Made by a program: the position numbers and the translations under genes
Part shown: piece by piece, positions 33,105 through 45,399 of the stretch
How the letters are laid out: each line of letters starts with the position of its first letter
How positions within the stretch are numbered: the stretch's first letter is position 1
Notes under the pieces: model-generated
The model's input: the letters and a program-made list of their open reading frames with translations, nothing else
Told to the model about the DNA's origin: nothing
Databases searched by the model: none
DNA from: Dermanyssus gallinae
Lineage: Eukaryota; Arthropoda; Arachnida; Mesostigmata; Dermanyssidae
NCBI GenBank assembly: GCA_003439945.1
Contig: QVRM01006033.1
Location: 52,501-116,500 of the forward strand
Length of the DNA stretch: 64,000 nt
Direction of reading: 5' to 3'

Positions 33105-33475
33105 CCTTGCAGACGACGGGAGACGGCAGGGGTCCAGACCGGATGACACTTACACCCTTCGAGCGAGGCCAAATGCTGGTTTGGGATGCAGCTGTTACCG
33201 AATCCCTAGCCACTTCTGTGGTCTGTGGCGGCGCATTTTAAGCTGGCCATGCTAAGCAAATGCTCATTAATCGGGTATTGGTATCCCTACGAATTCTGCC
33301 TTCCTACGTTTGAAACCTTTGGTGCCCTTGGCGTTCGGGCCAAGCAGATGATCCGCAAAGTCGGCACCTTGTTAAACCTGTCATGCGGTGATAGCAGATT
33401 GTCGTCCTTTGTAAACAACGTGTGGATCTTGGCATATAACGTGGATTTAAGGGCACACTTCTGAAGTGGTCTCAG
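33105..33475 (+). mobile_element. RLE subfamily A-like fragment on the opposite strand
   Basis: Plus-strand frames give GPDRMTLTPFERGQMLVWDAAVTES, then IGYWYPYEFCLPTFETFG and KVGTLLNLSCGDSRLSSF. These are the RLE PD...D region and its C-terminus. It lies between two minus-strand B pieces (32400-33005 and 33640-34190), so it may be nested in a single older B element. Confidence 0.75.
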
Positions 33476-33639
33476 CGTGGCCTAAAGGAAATGGGCACGT
33501 GATAGTCACATTACACGCCCGCTAGGCACATTGGCTTAGCTAATCCTTCGTGATATGTGTAACAAATGCATAATGTATTATGCGGAAAATAAATTGTTTT
33601 TTTCTCTTATTGATATAAGGTCATCCATGTTGTTCATTG

Positions 33640-34190
33640 TCGATTTTTCACGCATCTGCCAATATGGTTGTTGTTTAATTCCGTATTTGCTTGTTCTTCA
33701 CCAAGCGATTCCGCCAGAGAACCAAATTGATTTAATGATGCGGCATGGCAGACTGCGGTGAGGTCCGTAGCCCTTCTAATACCAAGGCCCCCGAATGCTA
33801 ATGGGAGGCATGCTCTTTTTCCATAATCTTCCTTCTATGTTCAACACTTCGTCTGGAATAATTCTAGTAGTCTCGTCGTTTGAACATCAGATGCTCGCAA
33901 CATCTTGTTGAAACAAGACTGCCTCCATAGACAAAGGGCCGCCGGCGGGTGCATAATTGTCAAACGTGGGCAGGTTCTCGCAAGGGTTTCTCGTTCTGTA
34001 CGAAGAATCCGTGGTATTCCTTGATACATAGCGGTAGTACCCGAAACACCTAGGTCATCCTGTATTGTGTGAATTATTCTGGCAAGTGTTTGCATGATTC
34101 TTTGAATGGCTTTCCCTTGATCTTGTGGATTACCTCCTATGACTAACACCTCACACTCAGAAGTGTCAGCCCTCCCGGTACCCCGTGATA
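33640..34190 (-). mobile_element. RLE subfamily B fragment (reverse transcriptase thumb)
   Basis: The minus-strand frame 34190-33841 gives SECEVLVIGGNPQDQGKAI, DLGVSGTTAMYQGIP and NKMLRASDVQTTRLLELF. After a shift, 33830-33700 gives LPLAFGGLGIRRATDLTAV. These match the NPAKCEV...LPVLWGGLGLPDATVL segment of the best copy. Upstream the frame runs into a GTAGT/ATT-type simple repeat. Confidence 0.75.
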
Positions 34191-34309
34191 CGATTATTAT
34201 TAGCACTACTACAACTACTATACTTTTTCGGGTTGACCCCCAGCTAAGATTCAACGTCCACGGGACTGTGTTTTCGCATTGCTCAATACACTGATCCCAT
34301 AAATACAAA

Positions 34310-34397
34310 TGTGCAACGGTTGGGCTCGAACCCGCGCACCAATGTGTCTCCTCCGGTCGCCAGGCGCAGGCGAATGCACCGCGCCACCGGGCTTGAC
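34310..34397 (-). repeat. tRNA-like SINE head
   Basis: The minus strand carries CCCGGTGGCGCGGTGCATTC (box A-like) and GCGCGGGTTCGAGCCC (box B-like) about 45 bases apart. The ends do not pair as an acceptor stem, so this is a SINE-type remnant rather than a tRNA gene. Confidence 0.55.
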
Positions 34398-34948
34398 ACT
34401 ACTACTTATACTACTACTAATTACGACCTTTTGCTGTTATTAATATGGTTTTGTCAAGCTATCCATCAGCTACTGAAGCAATCTGGCTGAGGCTGAAGAT
34501 GCCGCGTCATGATAGACGTTAATTGCCGGTTTACATGTTCTATTCTTTTTTGTGTATTTTGTGGCTGCCGTTGCACACGAGGAAAGAAATATTAGGTTGG
34601 CTGAAGTGAGAAATACATATATGAAAGTCTCGATCTCGGTGGGGACCCTGCTGCAGTTTAGAGATAAAGTATATGTAGTCAATCGTTTTAACAGCATTGC
34701 CATTATACCGCGACGTCAATTTTTGCGCGTATTGCTGCATATTGCTTTATACAGGTAAAATGTTTGGTGTTTTTTTCATGGCATTTAGAGGGTCGTGCAT
34801 TCAAAAACAATTTAAGATAGATTGAATTAGATACGCGAGGTTTGCCTTTGAGTTAATCCTTTAGCTGAGCTGACAGTGTATAGGCTGCTAGCGTGCACTG
34901 TAGCGTTTGTATCTAACTACTTCTGTTTCTGTTTTGCGTGTCTTTTAG

Positions 34949-37900
34949 GCCGAAAATGCACTACTACCACTACTCGTACTTCCGGCCGTGCTCTCTACAG
35001 TCTGAGCCTTTGTCAGAAAAAAAGTTTGCACTACGCAAGTGACGCGCTCAAGCAAGGCTCAGCGTTAAGCTTCAAAATTGACGGTAGCGTCAAGTATTTT
35101 AAGCGGCTACGGCACAAATTTGCTCCTCGGGCGGCTGGCTTCTTTCTCTTGGATACCAGGATTCCATACTAGGTTGCTGTCTGAGCTCTGGGCCCATGGA
35201 GACCGTGGCCGCCTGCAGCAGTGGTGCTAACGTCAATAGCGGCGGTGCGCCCAATGAAAGCCATCATCTGCATCACGGACCGTCTGCTTCCGACCGGCTG
35301 GAGGCTGCGTCGACCGTGGACTCAACAGGCGGATCACACGCGCGGGCAGGCGGCTATGCAGAAGAGGAATATGAGCAATATGAAGGCATGGAGTTCCACG
35401 AGCCTCAGCCTGCGTTGCCGGAGATCGTGGCTCAGCAGCATAGCAACAGTGCCAAACCAGTTTCGAGTGCGCCCAGTGGTGTTGCAAGAGGTGAGCTTTA
35501 ACGAGTTGTGCATTTTTATCCTCAGAAGAGGATTCTTCTTTCTGATGACACTTAACCATGACATTCTAGGATTTTTCTGCTACTGTAATCTATAATAGCG
35601 GGCTGCTGCTATACTTGTTTGATTGCTTTGCTAGTGAGCCATTGGAATGTGTTATGTTCTGAACAGAAAGACAGTGAACTGGAGCCTAACTGATACCGTG
35701 TCATGCTCATGTTATACGTAAGCAGTCATCGCGATTAAAAACAAAACGGATGTGTCCCGGTGACTTCATCGACTTTTTGATAGGTACATAAACGATAACA
35801 CCCTCCAATGATTTAGTTTAACATAGTATTTAGCTCGAAGACCTTGCCGCTTTAACGGTGATATTTTTGTCTTACTGCTGATGGCTAGGAGGTCAGGGCG
35901 GCACAACAAGACCGCTGATCCTGCGTGTGGTCAAGGAAGCATCGGACGAAGGAAGCAGTGGTGAGAAGTCCATCAAACAGGAAGTGGTCTTAAAACGTGA
36001 GTTTTGCGTTTCAATACAACTAACTATTTGGTAGTTTTTACTTGCAATGGTAGGCTGTTTTGCGTAGCTATAATTGCATGTTGACTTTTCATATTAAACG
36101 TTTAACACTGGCAAATTGCTTTCATCGCATCCAAACAATGAAGAATGCAAGCTCTCGAATAAATAATAGACGCCAGGAACTGTGAGTTGCAGCCCGTCAA
36201 TCGTGAGGTTATCCTTAGTTTGAACCCAATTTATAGAGCGTTACATCGTGCCATGTATGGGTATGGTTTGCGAATCATCAAATGGCTTTCGAAGAAATGA
36301 ATCGACAAAAACTTAACAAAATACAGAAAAAGTGTACCGAGCCATCTAGATTAGGCCCTCCTTGAGGCAAGATTGATTTGTAGTGTGCTCTGTGCGCTGA
36401 TTATTGTAGAGCTGTTAACACGAGTCAGAGTGTATCTGTGGGGGTTCGTTTTTTGTTGTTGTTGCTTTGTATCAAATAGCCGTTTTGCCGGAATTCGAGA
36501 CGATTCTGGAGTACGATGGCGCCGAAGGACTCGAAGAGGGTCAGAGCGAAGAGGAAGCCCGCAAAGAGGCGAGTCGCATATCGCAGGAGCTTCTGAACGG
36601 CTTAGTTGTATACTATGTACGACCTATAGGTCAGAGCGGAAGCCCTGGGCAAGAACCTCATGCGCCGCCGAGCCGAGGAGGTGAAGTGACGTCAAGTGGG
36701 GTGCACAGTAGTTCCGGCAGCCATGCGGGAACCATGTCACCTATCCAACCAGCACACGAAGTCTCTCAAGAGTCGGACACACTTGCAGGTGGGTGGGCGC
36801 TTTCACTGAATTATGTGCTCACTGTCTTATCGATCTTATATGTTCTTTCGACTTCACTGCTGTAATCTTTCTTTGTTTGTCGTTACCGCTCATTTTTCCG
36901 CTAGACTGCTGTGGAAAGGCTTGTTACCGGGTCGAACTAATATAAGACAAATTAATTGATTGATTTTGTATTTATTGCACTCAAGTTGAGTATAATATAC
37001 AGTTCAAAAAGGGGTCTGCATAATGCTATATCTTCTTTACGCTTCCGGGGAGAAAAATAGTTCAACGATTTTTTAGCCAGTGCTGTACATTCCACTGCAT
37101 GGTACTTGGCACACCTCTGCAGGCAGAACCGGTAGGTGCACAACTCATACTCCCCGTGAAAGGCTGCGTTTGAATATACCCGGTAGTGATAACTATGCAC
37201 TCTGTACCTGGTGTATAAGTGGCGACTGTCACATGCAGGACCAGGCCAAAGATGCAAGTCATTGGAAACGTCCACGCCATCGACCTCTTGTTTGGCCTGT
37301 TCTACTTTAGCTTCTCACTCCGTAGATACTGTACGCGGCATCTTCAGCCTTAGTCGGATTCTTTCAGCAGCCGGAAGGACAGCCTGACATAAGATGCATA
37401 AAGCGGCTCCTTCATCGGATAGGCAAGCAGAACACTCGCTTCGTATATAATTAAAACCCCTCTCAAGCTGGTTACCCGATGAAGACAAGTTATTTTAAGG
37501 TGTGAGATCTAATATAGGACGTAACTGACTATCCTATTTAACTCTAACTCTTGCTACCTCCCTAGCTGTTAACGGTTGCTATATATATACTAAACCATAA
37601 ATAGAACCGTCACCATGTTGTTCCTGCTGGTGTTATACCAATGACACCACAAGTAAGCTGTTCGTTCAATTATCGCCGTGGTCTCCAGCCATCACAAATA
37701 TAGCGAACCAGGTCTAAAACCCATTTAATAAGATAAATGCTACATGTAGGAGATTTTTATTGGCAATTAGGTTTCTCCTACGTGTGACTGATGATATCAG
37801 TGTTGTCATAACAAAAATGTACGATCTTATTCTTAGCCCAACTGCGTAGTGCTCTAGCGTGATACATAGGTGGTCGTTTTTTTCCTATGGTAGAGACGAA

Positions 37901-40068
37901 TATCGTCGTTGACTTTGTCCATATTATTATTGGAAAAACTGGTCTCACATGGCGTTTGGTTGGGCAGACCATTAGCCCTGACAAAAAGTGGCTCGTCTAT
38001 GACGGAAACATACTAATTATTGGCATATTTATTTCCTGAATGGTGGTGTCGGCGTATAAGTATTTCTTTGATCCCGCTGAAGGAACGGAAATGTATACCA
38101 TGTTAACATCTTGTCTTTTTTGTCTTTTTGTGTGTTTAGGAAGTGATAGTCTGGAGACAGTGGATCCAATGTCGCCCGTGGGCACACAACAGTCGCTAAT
38201 CGAGGAGGAAACCGACAGCGATGGCAAAAAGGCCAAATACGTTTGCCATCTGTGCAAACGACATTTCACTGCTGGTGAGTTTAATGCGCTAATTGAACAT
38301 GTTCATTGTAAATGAAACCAATTATTGATTGCTTTCAGTCCATTTAGTCAATAGAAAGCGCATTTTACCAGTTGCTTCTATGAAGTTAAATCATGCCCAC
38401 ATCTTATAACTGACTTGGCCTCATAAACTGAGGTAGCTGGATAAACCAACGATTTTTTGGTTTAAAAAATATTTAGACCAAGGACGAAATTGCATTGCTC
38501 TTTGTCGTTATGAAAAACAGTTTCAAAAAACTCTGCTGCCGGTATCCTAACCCCAAAGAGCGTTGTGAAAGCGTTCAGAGGCTGTTAAGTCTCTAACGAC
38601 TTTCATGAGTATCACACCTTCGCGTATCATCTCGTTGCGAGGTGTGTCTATTTATCTTGTATGCATAACGCTATTGGCTTGGATCTCACACAGGGACGGA
38701 GCACCGATATCACATGCGGACGTTCCACAACGCGACAGCTGGAAGGCCTTGTCCTATATGCTCGAAGCCGTTCTATAATACGACGGATCTTCGCAACCAT
38801 GTAATGGCTCATAAGGGCGTCAAGCCATACAAGTGCCAGGTTAGTTGATGTGCGAAGAATTGTTGTTGTTGTTTTGTTACGTTGGTGATCTTGTCATAGT
38901 TGTTGTTATTTTGTTGGACTCGTTGTTGCATTTGCAACATCATGCAAAAAACAACAATTATATAACCTTTGTTGTTGCTTTTTATGCCCGTTAATCAGCA
39001 CTGCCCAGGCAAATAGCTGAGGCAGACAAGGCTAGCCTGTGATTAACGTCCGGTTTCAGAAGAGACCGGATCAAAGGTTACTGGATCTACATTTTGTCTT
39101 GTCATAGTATTACACGATAATAAACTTCTATATTCAGCTACAAGAACAAAACAGTGACTTGCTTTTGATGTGTTTGCATGAACATTTTTTAGATTTGTGG
39201 CCACGCTTTCACAGTGAAGTCGAACCTTACTAATCATTTATTGCGGCATGGCCCTCTCGAGTACGAGTGTCAGATTTGCGGCAAGCGGCTTGCACAACCA
39301 GCAAGTCTCAAGAAACACTTGAAATCGCACGCCGGAAACCGTCCATTCCAGGTAACTTAATTAAATTACTTAAAATCTAAATTACTCGATTTCCTTTTTA
39401 TCTAAACCATTTTTGGGCCTAAATCCGAACAGACCACGTCCGGATACAAAAAGCAGTACATATATAGCACGTTTGACTCTGTCTAAAAAAAGCAGCATTT
39501 TGCCGTATGTGCAACTCAGGGGAGGCGCACGATGTAAGGCACTGCTATGTGCCTTTCTCGACACTGAGCGAGTACTACTGTTCGGAACCCCCTTACATGC
39601 CAAGCCCTTGTAGGAGCGCTGGTATTGAGTTTATTAGAGAGGTTATGGTAAGAAGTTTCGCAGAAGCTGTCTCCGCGGCAAAAATATCCGCCACACAAAG
39701 TCGAACAGCCTAACAGACATGAATGTGGCCAGGTCAAGTAATCTCGAGAAGACAGTACTGCGGACCCCCTCCGACAAGGGCCAAAGAGGACGACTGGATT
39801 TTAGTAGGTTTGTGAGTCCCACACTATCGCGGCGTTAACAACGACGCCCAGTCTGCATCACGCATTTTACCCGTTGCTTCTGCGTAGGCGCCCGCGCATG
39901 CGCACAATCACACTGGACTCTTTATTCGCGCCACTTACTAGATGCTTTACCACGTTATCTTAAAGTGCCATATTCCGATTTCAATCGGTTTGGGACTTAC
40001 AGTATTTTGTACCTTTCTATTTGTACCCACTACATATGTACAGAGAGAGAGAGATTGAGCGAGGCAAT

Positions 40069-40126
<58 letters not shown>

Positions 40127-40415
40127 TAATATTTCTGGCTGATATTCTTTACTAGTTACTAACGGCGATGAATTAGTATCATATAGACCTGAAGCTAACC
40201 ATTCATTGTTTGTTGGCTATTCCGGTGCTTGGCAGTGTTCGCTGTGCGATAAACGATTTCTGCAGCGAGGTGATCTCACTCGACATCAGCTCGTCCACAA
40301 TGGTCAGCGCGATTTTCCATGCGACCTCTGCGACAAGCAGTTCTCTCTTAAAGCCAATTTGCAGACGCACCGCCGGAAGGTTCACGGACAGGACAACATG
40401 AACCTCATGTCGTGA
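34949..40415 (+). CDS. Six-finger C2H2 zinc-finger protein, seven coding exons
   Basis: Coding exons: 35196-35490, 35889-35996, 36480-36788, 38140-38274, 38694-38839, 39193-39351, 40236-40415. Introns 1-4 are phase 1 and 5-6 phase 0; all are GT-AG, giving 443 residues. The ATG at 35196 sits in GGGCCCATGG. The leader exon probably starts at 34949 after a pyrimidine-rich cttttag. Residues 1-270 are acidic and low-complexity (GGYAEEEYEQYEGMEF; EGLEEGQSEEEARKEA) with no BTB, ZAD or KRAB signature seen. Fingers: 273-294, 302-322, 330-350, 357-377, 385-405, 413-434, mostly C-x2-C-x12-H-x3/4-H. Linkers are non-canonical (KGVKPYKC, GPLEYEC). Finger 1 is split by intron 4 and finger 3 by intron 5. Expected role: sequence-specific nuclear DNA binding, probably transcriptional. 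The orthologue is not recognised. Confidence 0.88.
36990..37480 (-). pseudogene. Antisense cysteine-rich coding relic in zinc-finger intron 3
   Basis: Minus-strand frames read ECSACLSDEGAALCILCQAVLP, AERIRLRLKMPR, then, after a stop, EVDGVDVSNDLHLWPGP and CTYRFCLQRCAKYHAVECTALAK. Regular Cys/His spacing and open stretches suggest an old coding sequence. A related scrap, GGCTGAGGCTGAAGATGCCGCGT, lies at 34486-34507 on the plus strand, so it is probably a dispersed element. I do not recognise it. Confidence 0.35.
39750..39895 (-). repeat. Unnamed short interspersed repeat, family 3, copy 3, in zinc-finger intron 6
   Basis: The minus strand contains GGGACTCACAAACCTACTAAAATCC, the family 3 core, and a TGATGCAGA segment corresponding to ATGATGCACA of other copies. 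Confidence 0.6.
40072..40123. repeat. (TA)n microsatellite in zinc-finger intron 6
   Basis: TA run about 110 bases upstream of the last coding exon. Confidence 0.9.
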
Positions 40416-40870
40416 AGCAGGTAGGCAGCGTCATCACGGCATCATTATGGCGCGACAATTACGGCAGAACTGCGTGAATCGGGCGCGCGGAACACGATTG
40501 AAACAACAAAAACCAATGCATCAACAAAGAACAACCGTCTAATTTCGTGGGCATCTGCGAGTGCGATGCGCTTGCGTGTGCTATAAGCCTAGAGCCATAC
40601 GCAGATACGTTCGCACATGCACTCCCAAGTGTGCTGCTGAGTTTTTGAGGGATCTGTGTTGTCCTGACAGTCCAGTTCCTTCATAGGCGGTCTCAGATAA
40701 TTTGACAGCTGGGTAACAAAACCTATGTAGGAAACCCCCGTTCACATTAGCAAGATTTACCCGATTGTGTATATAGCCGCTAGCGATTGGCCGATGCAGG
40801 AAGGCTGACGACCTTCTCTTGGGATCGTGTTATACAGGCAGATTTGCTCGTCACGGCGGGTCGTCGCAGA

Positions 40871-40874
<4 letters not shown>

Positions 40875-40924
<50 letters not shown>
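40875..40924. repeat. (TA)n microsatellite in the zinc-finger 3' region
   Basis: TA run 460 bases after the stop codon. Confidence 0.9.
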
Positions 40925-40927
<3 letters not shown>

Positions 40928-41506
40928 GGTTTGTAAATGAAATGGCAGGACAGACGATTGCATCAGCGAAACTAGCAGCAAGAGTAACACCTGCAGCGAT
41001 ACCAAATGTGTGAATACTATCCCGGCCGTGGCTATCAAACGATCGCACAATGATTTGAAAGTTGGTGAAAAGGTGAAAATGGCCATACGTTAATTTTTCC
41101 GTCTTCTACATAATCCCAGTTAAAAATAGAAAAACATGCATGTCATATTTATTTTGTTTAACGCGCAAATGCAACTAAATTTTGCATTATTTATTCTCAC
41201 ACTATCTTTAATTTTAGCTATCTTCTGGAACAAATTGTGGTACTACGAACGGAGTGGAACTGCTTTCGACCGAGGGCCCGTGCTAGGGGAATGTATATTT
41301 TTAATATTTGTTTTGTCGGATGAATGATTTATTGGTATCCTGCCGGAACGTTTGATGCCTGTATGCGAGAGTCTGGAAGAGCACTGTGCGGAGCATAATG
41401 TTGGTTACGAGCATGCACTAGACATAGGAATGCCTGTGAATACACCCACACATATTATTTTTTTGCTACCGTTATTATTCTTATTGACTAATGTTATAAG
41501 TTCAAT

Positions 41507-41512
41507 AATAAA
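41507..41512 (+). terminator. Candidate polyadenylation signal for the zinc-finger gene
   Basis: AATAAA about 1.1 kb downstream of the stop and the first clear one I noticed on this strand. The distance makes the assignment tentative. Confidence 0.3.
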
Positions 41513-41599
41513 ACCTGTAAATATATCCATAGATGCATATGCATTGTCATCTATCGCCTGATAACTAAAAAGCGTATATTACTCTGATGATATATTTAT

Positions 41600-43110
41600 A
41601 GCATTTTGATACCTCCATACCACGAGTGCTCGATGGCTTTTATTTCCATTGTCGTCGCCACTTTCGGGAGTCTGTACGTGGGGAACACCGGTAAAGGTTG
41701 ACCATATGATAGACATTTCTACAGTAAGCTTTCTCCGATGAGAAATTGTAAACGGATGATACTGTTTATTATTTTTTACGAAACCTCATAGTTTTCAGGT
41801 CTTAGCGCGTTCCAAACAAGTATATATTTTTTGTACTTCAATATACATACATACGAAATGCTTTTTAAGTATTCTCCATATACTCTCCGTTAAGGTTTTT
41901 AGTAAAAGAGGTTTTGCGCTCGTAGCAGTTTGTAATGTACGATCTCGGTCAACATGGATAAATAACACTGAATTAAATTATCGAAAATTACGCATGCGGC
42001 TCTTTCCAATAATTACTGTTCATTAATTACTGCGAGTGTCCCTCACGTGAGTCCGTATATCTGCAATGCAATGATGATTAAATGAATCTAGCTCCGTAAA
42101 ATGCCATTCGAGAAATAGTTTACTGTGGATTTTGTTCAACTGCCTATAACATTCTAGCCGCCATTCAACGAGAGCACTAGTTGTTCGCCTCATATGTGAA
42201 GGGAAGGCACACAATTTTACTAACATATTATATTTATGTCTTAAGTGCATTTATCAGTTAAATATTTTGACGTGAGTCTTGCCAAAGGCTGTCCCAGGTA
42301 TTACGTACGGCCGGCGCGCATCTGCGCAAAAGACCTAAGCTGCGGTGGCATTTGGGGCAGCTTTCCGTTTAGGCGCTCGACAAAAAGTGCGGGGTCATCC
42401 GCATTTTTCGCAGACGGTCTGGCAGTCGATGTCTGATTTGGTGAGGCTGTATATCAGTTGCGGCGTACCCGCCAAGATGTTGGTACGTTACGCTGAGATA
42501 AACGAGGATGTATGCCCAGAAGAGCGGCGGGGTACGCATACAGGACAGAGAAAAACGCCAACAACTAGCAAATACAATTGTCAATTATATCCTTAGCACC
42601 AGGCGGCGGCGGTGGCGTGGTTGTGGAAATCGTGGTGGTCGGTGACGCGATCGGTGTGCCGTCGAGCAATGTGCCACTTGAAGTGCCGCGCATAGAGTTG
42701 TGCGGTTCGGTGACCTTCGTCACAATATGTTGAGCTAAAACGATTCAGTTCGTTAAGCCAACGTAGTACAAACAAGGGCCATTCTGAGGAGTCAATTTTG
42801 CCATACGCTGACTTATTCGATCGTTGGTCTGCTCTGTGCACGCGGCCAAAATGTGGGAGTCACCGAACGGTAACTGCTCAAGCCGTCTAATCAGATATTT
42901 TAACGGCAACACACACTCACACCGCGCATACCGCAGGCCGACCATACATGCTCGTGGTCAGGTATTAACACAGCTATTTCAGAAATGGCTGAGAGCGAGC
43001 TCCGATTCGCCTTTCGCAACAACGCTCTTGTCAGTTACGATCTTGCTAACAGAAGCCACCGAGAGGACACACGCCTCCTTTTTGGTTTGTACGCTACAGA
43101 CTAGCTTCTA
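41600..43110. other. No gene identified
   Basis: Unique-looking DNA with short overlapping frames on both strands (for example 42245-42596 plus, 42593-42945 minus). None has splice-site context or recognisable motifs. Confidence 0.4.
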
Positions 43111-43113
43111 GTA

Positions 43114-43860
43114 GGCTTCGTGTTTTCTATTTTGACCAGCTAGTTGTATCGTAGTTTGTACCGTGTCATCCGTACCCGCAGTCTTGGTGCGTTCCCGCTC
43201 CCCCGCTATATGCCCTCTGCTACACTACGCTTGGTAGAGATGCTGCAGCCCCAACCTCATCGCCAACAGGTTTGTCCAGCGCCATAATGTCGAAGCCACC
43301 CAGTGCTCAATCGATGGAGCCGTGCTCTCGGCACGGCACACGGACCCACCGGACTGCACGCGCTATTTGATGAAGTTCGCCAACAGTGCGAGCCCATCAA
43401 AAATACCATCGCCTCTTGGAGATCGTTCGAGGCAGTTTCTAAGGCTGGGTCTATACGCACGGTTGATCGGGCTTTCCAAGCCACCCATACACTATCGGAG
43501 ATGTATCAGGAAGACGGCACGAAGATGCTGGCGCACATTCCCTTGGCGCCAGGATACCGAGACCGGAAAAGTGGCTTAATGGCAAAGCAATTGCCTTGCG
43601 TTCGAGAGGTTATGGGTTCAAGACCCCGGCGGAGAGCATAGATGTCTCAATAAAAAGAGAGGGTGCATTACCATCAATACCCATTGTTATCGTTATTGCG
43701 TATTTCCATTATAAGTGTACGATACTCCAGAGTGCAGTACGCTTCGTGTTTTCTTCTAATAAGCTGGCTTGTATTGTGCTCTGTGCCGTGTCGTCTGTTT
43801 CTGCCGCGTCATTGCGACTCCATTATCCCGCTATATCTCCGTTGCTAGGCTATATTACAT
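43114..43860 (+). other. Diverged direct repeats enclosing an unknown ORF and a SINE-like head
   Basis: 43114-43230 and 43738-43860 share GCTTCGTGTTTTCT, GTACCGTGTC.TC (GTGCCGTGTCGTC) and CCCGCTATAT in the same order, at perhaps 65-70% identity by eye. Between them an open frame (43303-43641) reads ALFDEVRQQCEPIKN and SEMYQEDGTKMLAHI, and 43570-43630 is a tRNA-like head (TGGCTTAATGGC, GGTTCAAGACCC) similar to SINE family 1. The layout recalls a terminal-repeat element, but the repeats are short and diverged. Confidence 0.4.
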
Positions 43861-44399
43861 TAACGACGTCCTGGATGATATTGTTTTGCTGTATTTTAAC
43901 TTAGGAGAGACGTGTGACAATTACTGATGAGAATTGCATTGACTAAAACAAGGCACGTTAGCTTTTTACCACTGACGAAATTGCGGTTTGTAGTTACGAG
44001 TACAATTTTGAAGTGATCGGTGTCAAGGAGCATGTACCTGTTTTCGTATTGTTACGTACGTTTTAATAGATAAGAAGGGTCCCGTTTTTACTCGTTAAGT
44101 CTCCAACCGACGTCAATGCTGATTGATGTTGTTTTCCAATTGTTCACTTGGGATCACAAGCAATTGGCTACATGAATTCCGGTATGGTTGCAGTGTCTCG
44201 TCCATTTAAAGGACATTATCGATCTTGTTTTGTTAGCATTCATGGGTGCAGCATGAGGGTCTCACTGTTTATATTAAAGAGCTGCCCCGTAGCTCAATAC
44301 CACAAAACAAGTTTTACCGGCGCATACAAATAAAAAAGTTCTACTACGTACTACCCTCCTCTCCATTCTTCTAGTCATAAGGAGCATCACTCCAGCAAA

Positions 44400-45360
44400 G
44401 CAGCACGGCTTGTGCCTGTTAAAATAGGTTCTAACCACTTACACAAAGCTCCTTGCAGAGGCAAAGCGGGGACTAAACATGTCAAAGTGAAAAGAGCGGC
44501 TCCTGTACGCAGCGTTCATAAATCTCAAGACAGCCTTCAATGTAAAAACAACCTTAAACAAAATAGATCTAGCCTTCAATGTGGCCCCACGCTCCACTAA
44601 ACTGAAAAAGCTTTATAAGGCTGGTATAGGCCCGAGCTTGCTTAATTGCTTGTAGGTATTCTACAGCGGAACCCCATTATTCTCGACCAAGGGATTTGCG
44701 AGAACACGACTCTTTTTTACAGACCACGGGTTACCCAGGCGGTGAAATTCTAAGCTTCCCCCCGTCCTTTTCACTCTGTTAAGCGATTATCTTCGCTCAT
44801 CAAGTATCTTCATGATGTCGGGTTCATAATTTATATAGCTACTGCGCTGAAAATGAATTTCGATCAAATACTGACAAAGCTAAAACCGTCAAACTCAGAA
44901 TGATGTAGAGCTTGTACAAAACGTCTGAAATTGAGAAATATGCACTTTCCAATGAAAAGTACTACCTTTAGTCAGCCTATTGCCGAGAGACTTTGCAAGA
45001 GCATGATCGCTACTTTGCTCCTAGATAACTGCAGCAGTACTTACTGAATACGCTGAAAGATATTCTCAATCTCAAGCTAACTACAGTGGATTTATACAGA
45101 ATACAGATAGTGTGGCATACCGCACTGTTCCAGCACGAGAAGCTAGACAAAGTGAAGCCCGTATTCCTCAAATTGGGTCTTAGACTCGCCGAGAAATGCA
45201 TGATAGGTCTAATCTACCAGATTATATCAGAGCAACCGTTCGTAAAGGACCTGATCGTGCGATTCGCACTTACTGAGACATCAGCGCTTGAAGGACACAG
45301 ACTGAGCTTCCGAGCGAAGATAAATACAAATTTTATTCGCACAGCGGCAATGACAACGGG
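44400..45360 (+). mobile_element. Decayed LINE reverse transcriptase relic
   Basis: Broken plus-strand frames give FINLKTAFNVKTTLNKID (motif A-like; the catalytic Asp appears as Asn) followed by KLKKLYKAGIGPSLLNCL and a GTPLFSTKGF block. A longer open stretch at 45086-45367 follows. The order matches an APE-type LINE, but stops are frequent and the clade is not assignable. Confidence 0.5.
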
Positions 45361-45399
45361 TAATTGAAAGCGACCGCAGTAGGGGACTCGCCACCTCAT

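Noticed and set aside
34310..34397. Possible tRNA gene on the minus strand
   Set aside because: Good box B but no acceptor-stem pairing; it fits a SINE head better.
34876..35172. 98-codon frame just upstream of the zinc-finger start as an N-terminal exon
   Set aside because: It ends in a stop (TAG at 35170-35172) and is out of frame with the ATG at 35196. The region is better read as 5' UTR after the acceptor at 34948.
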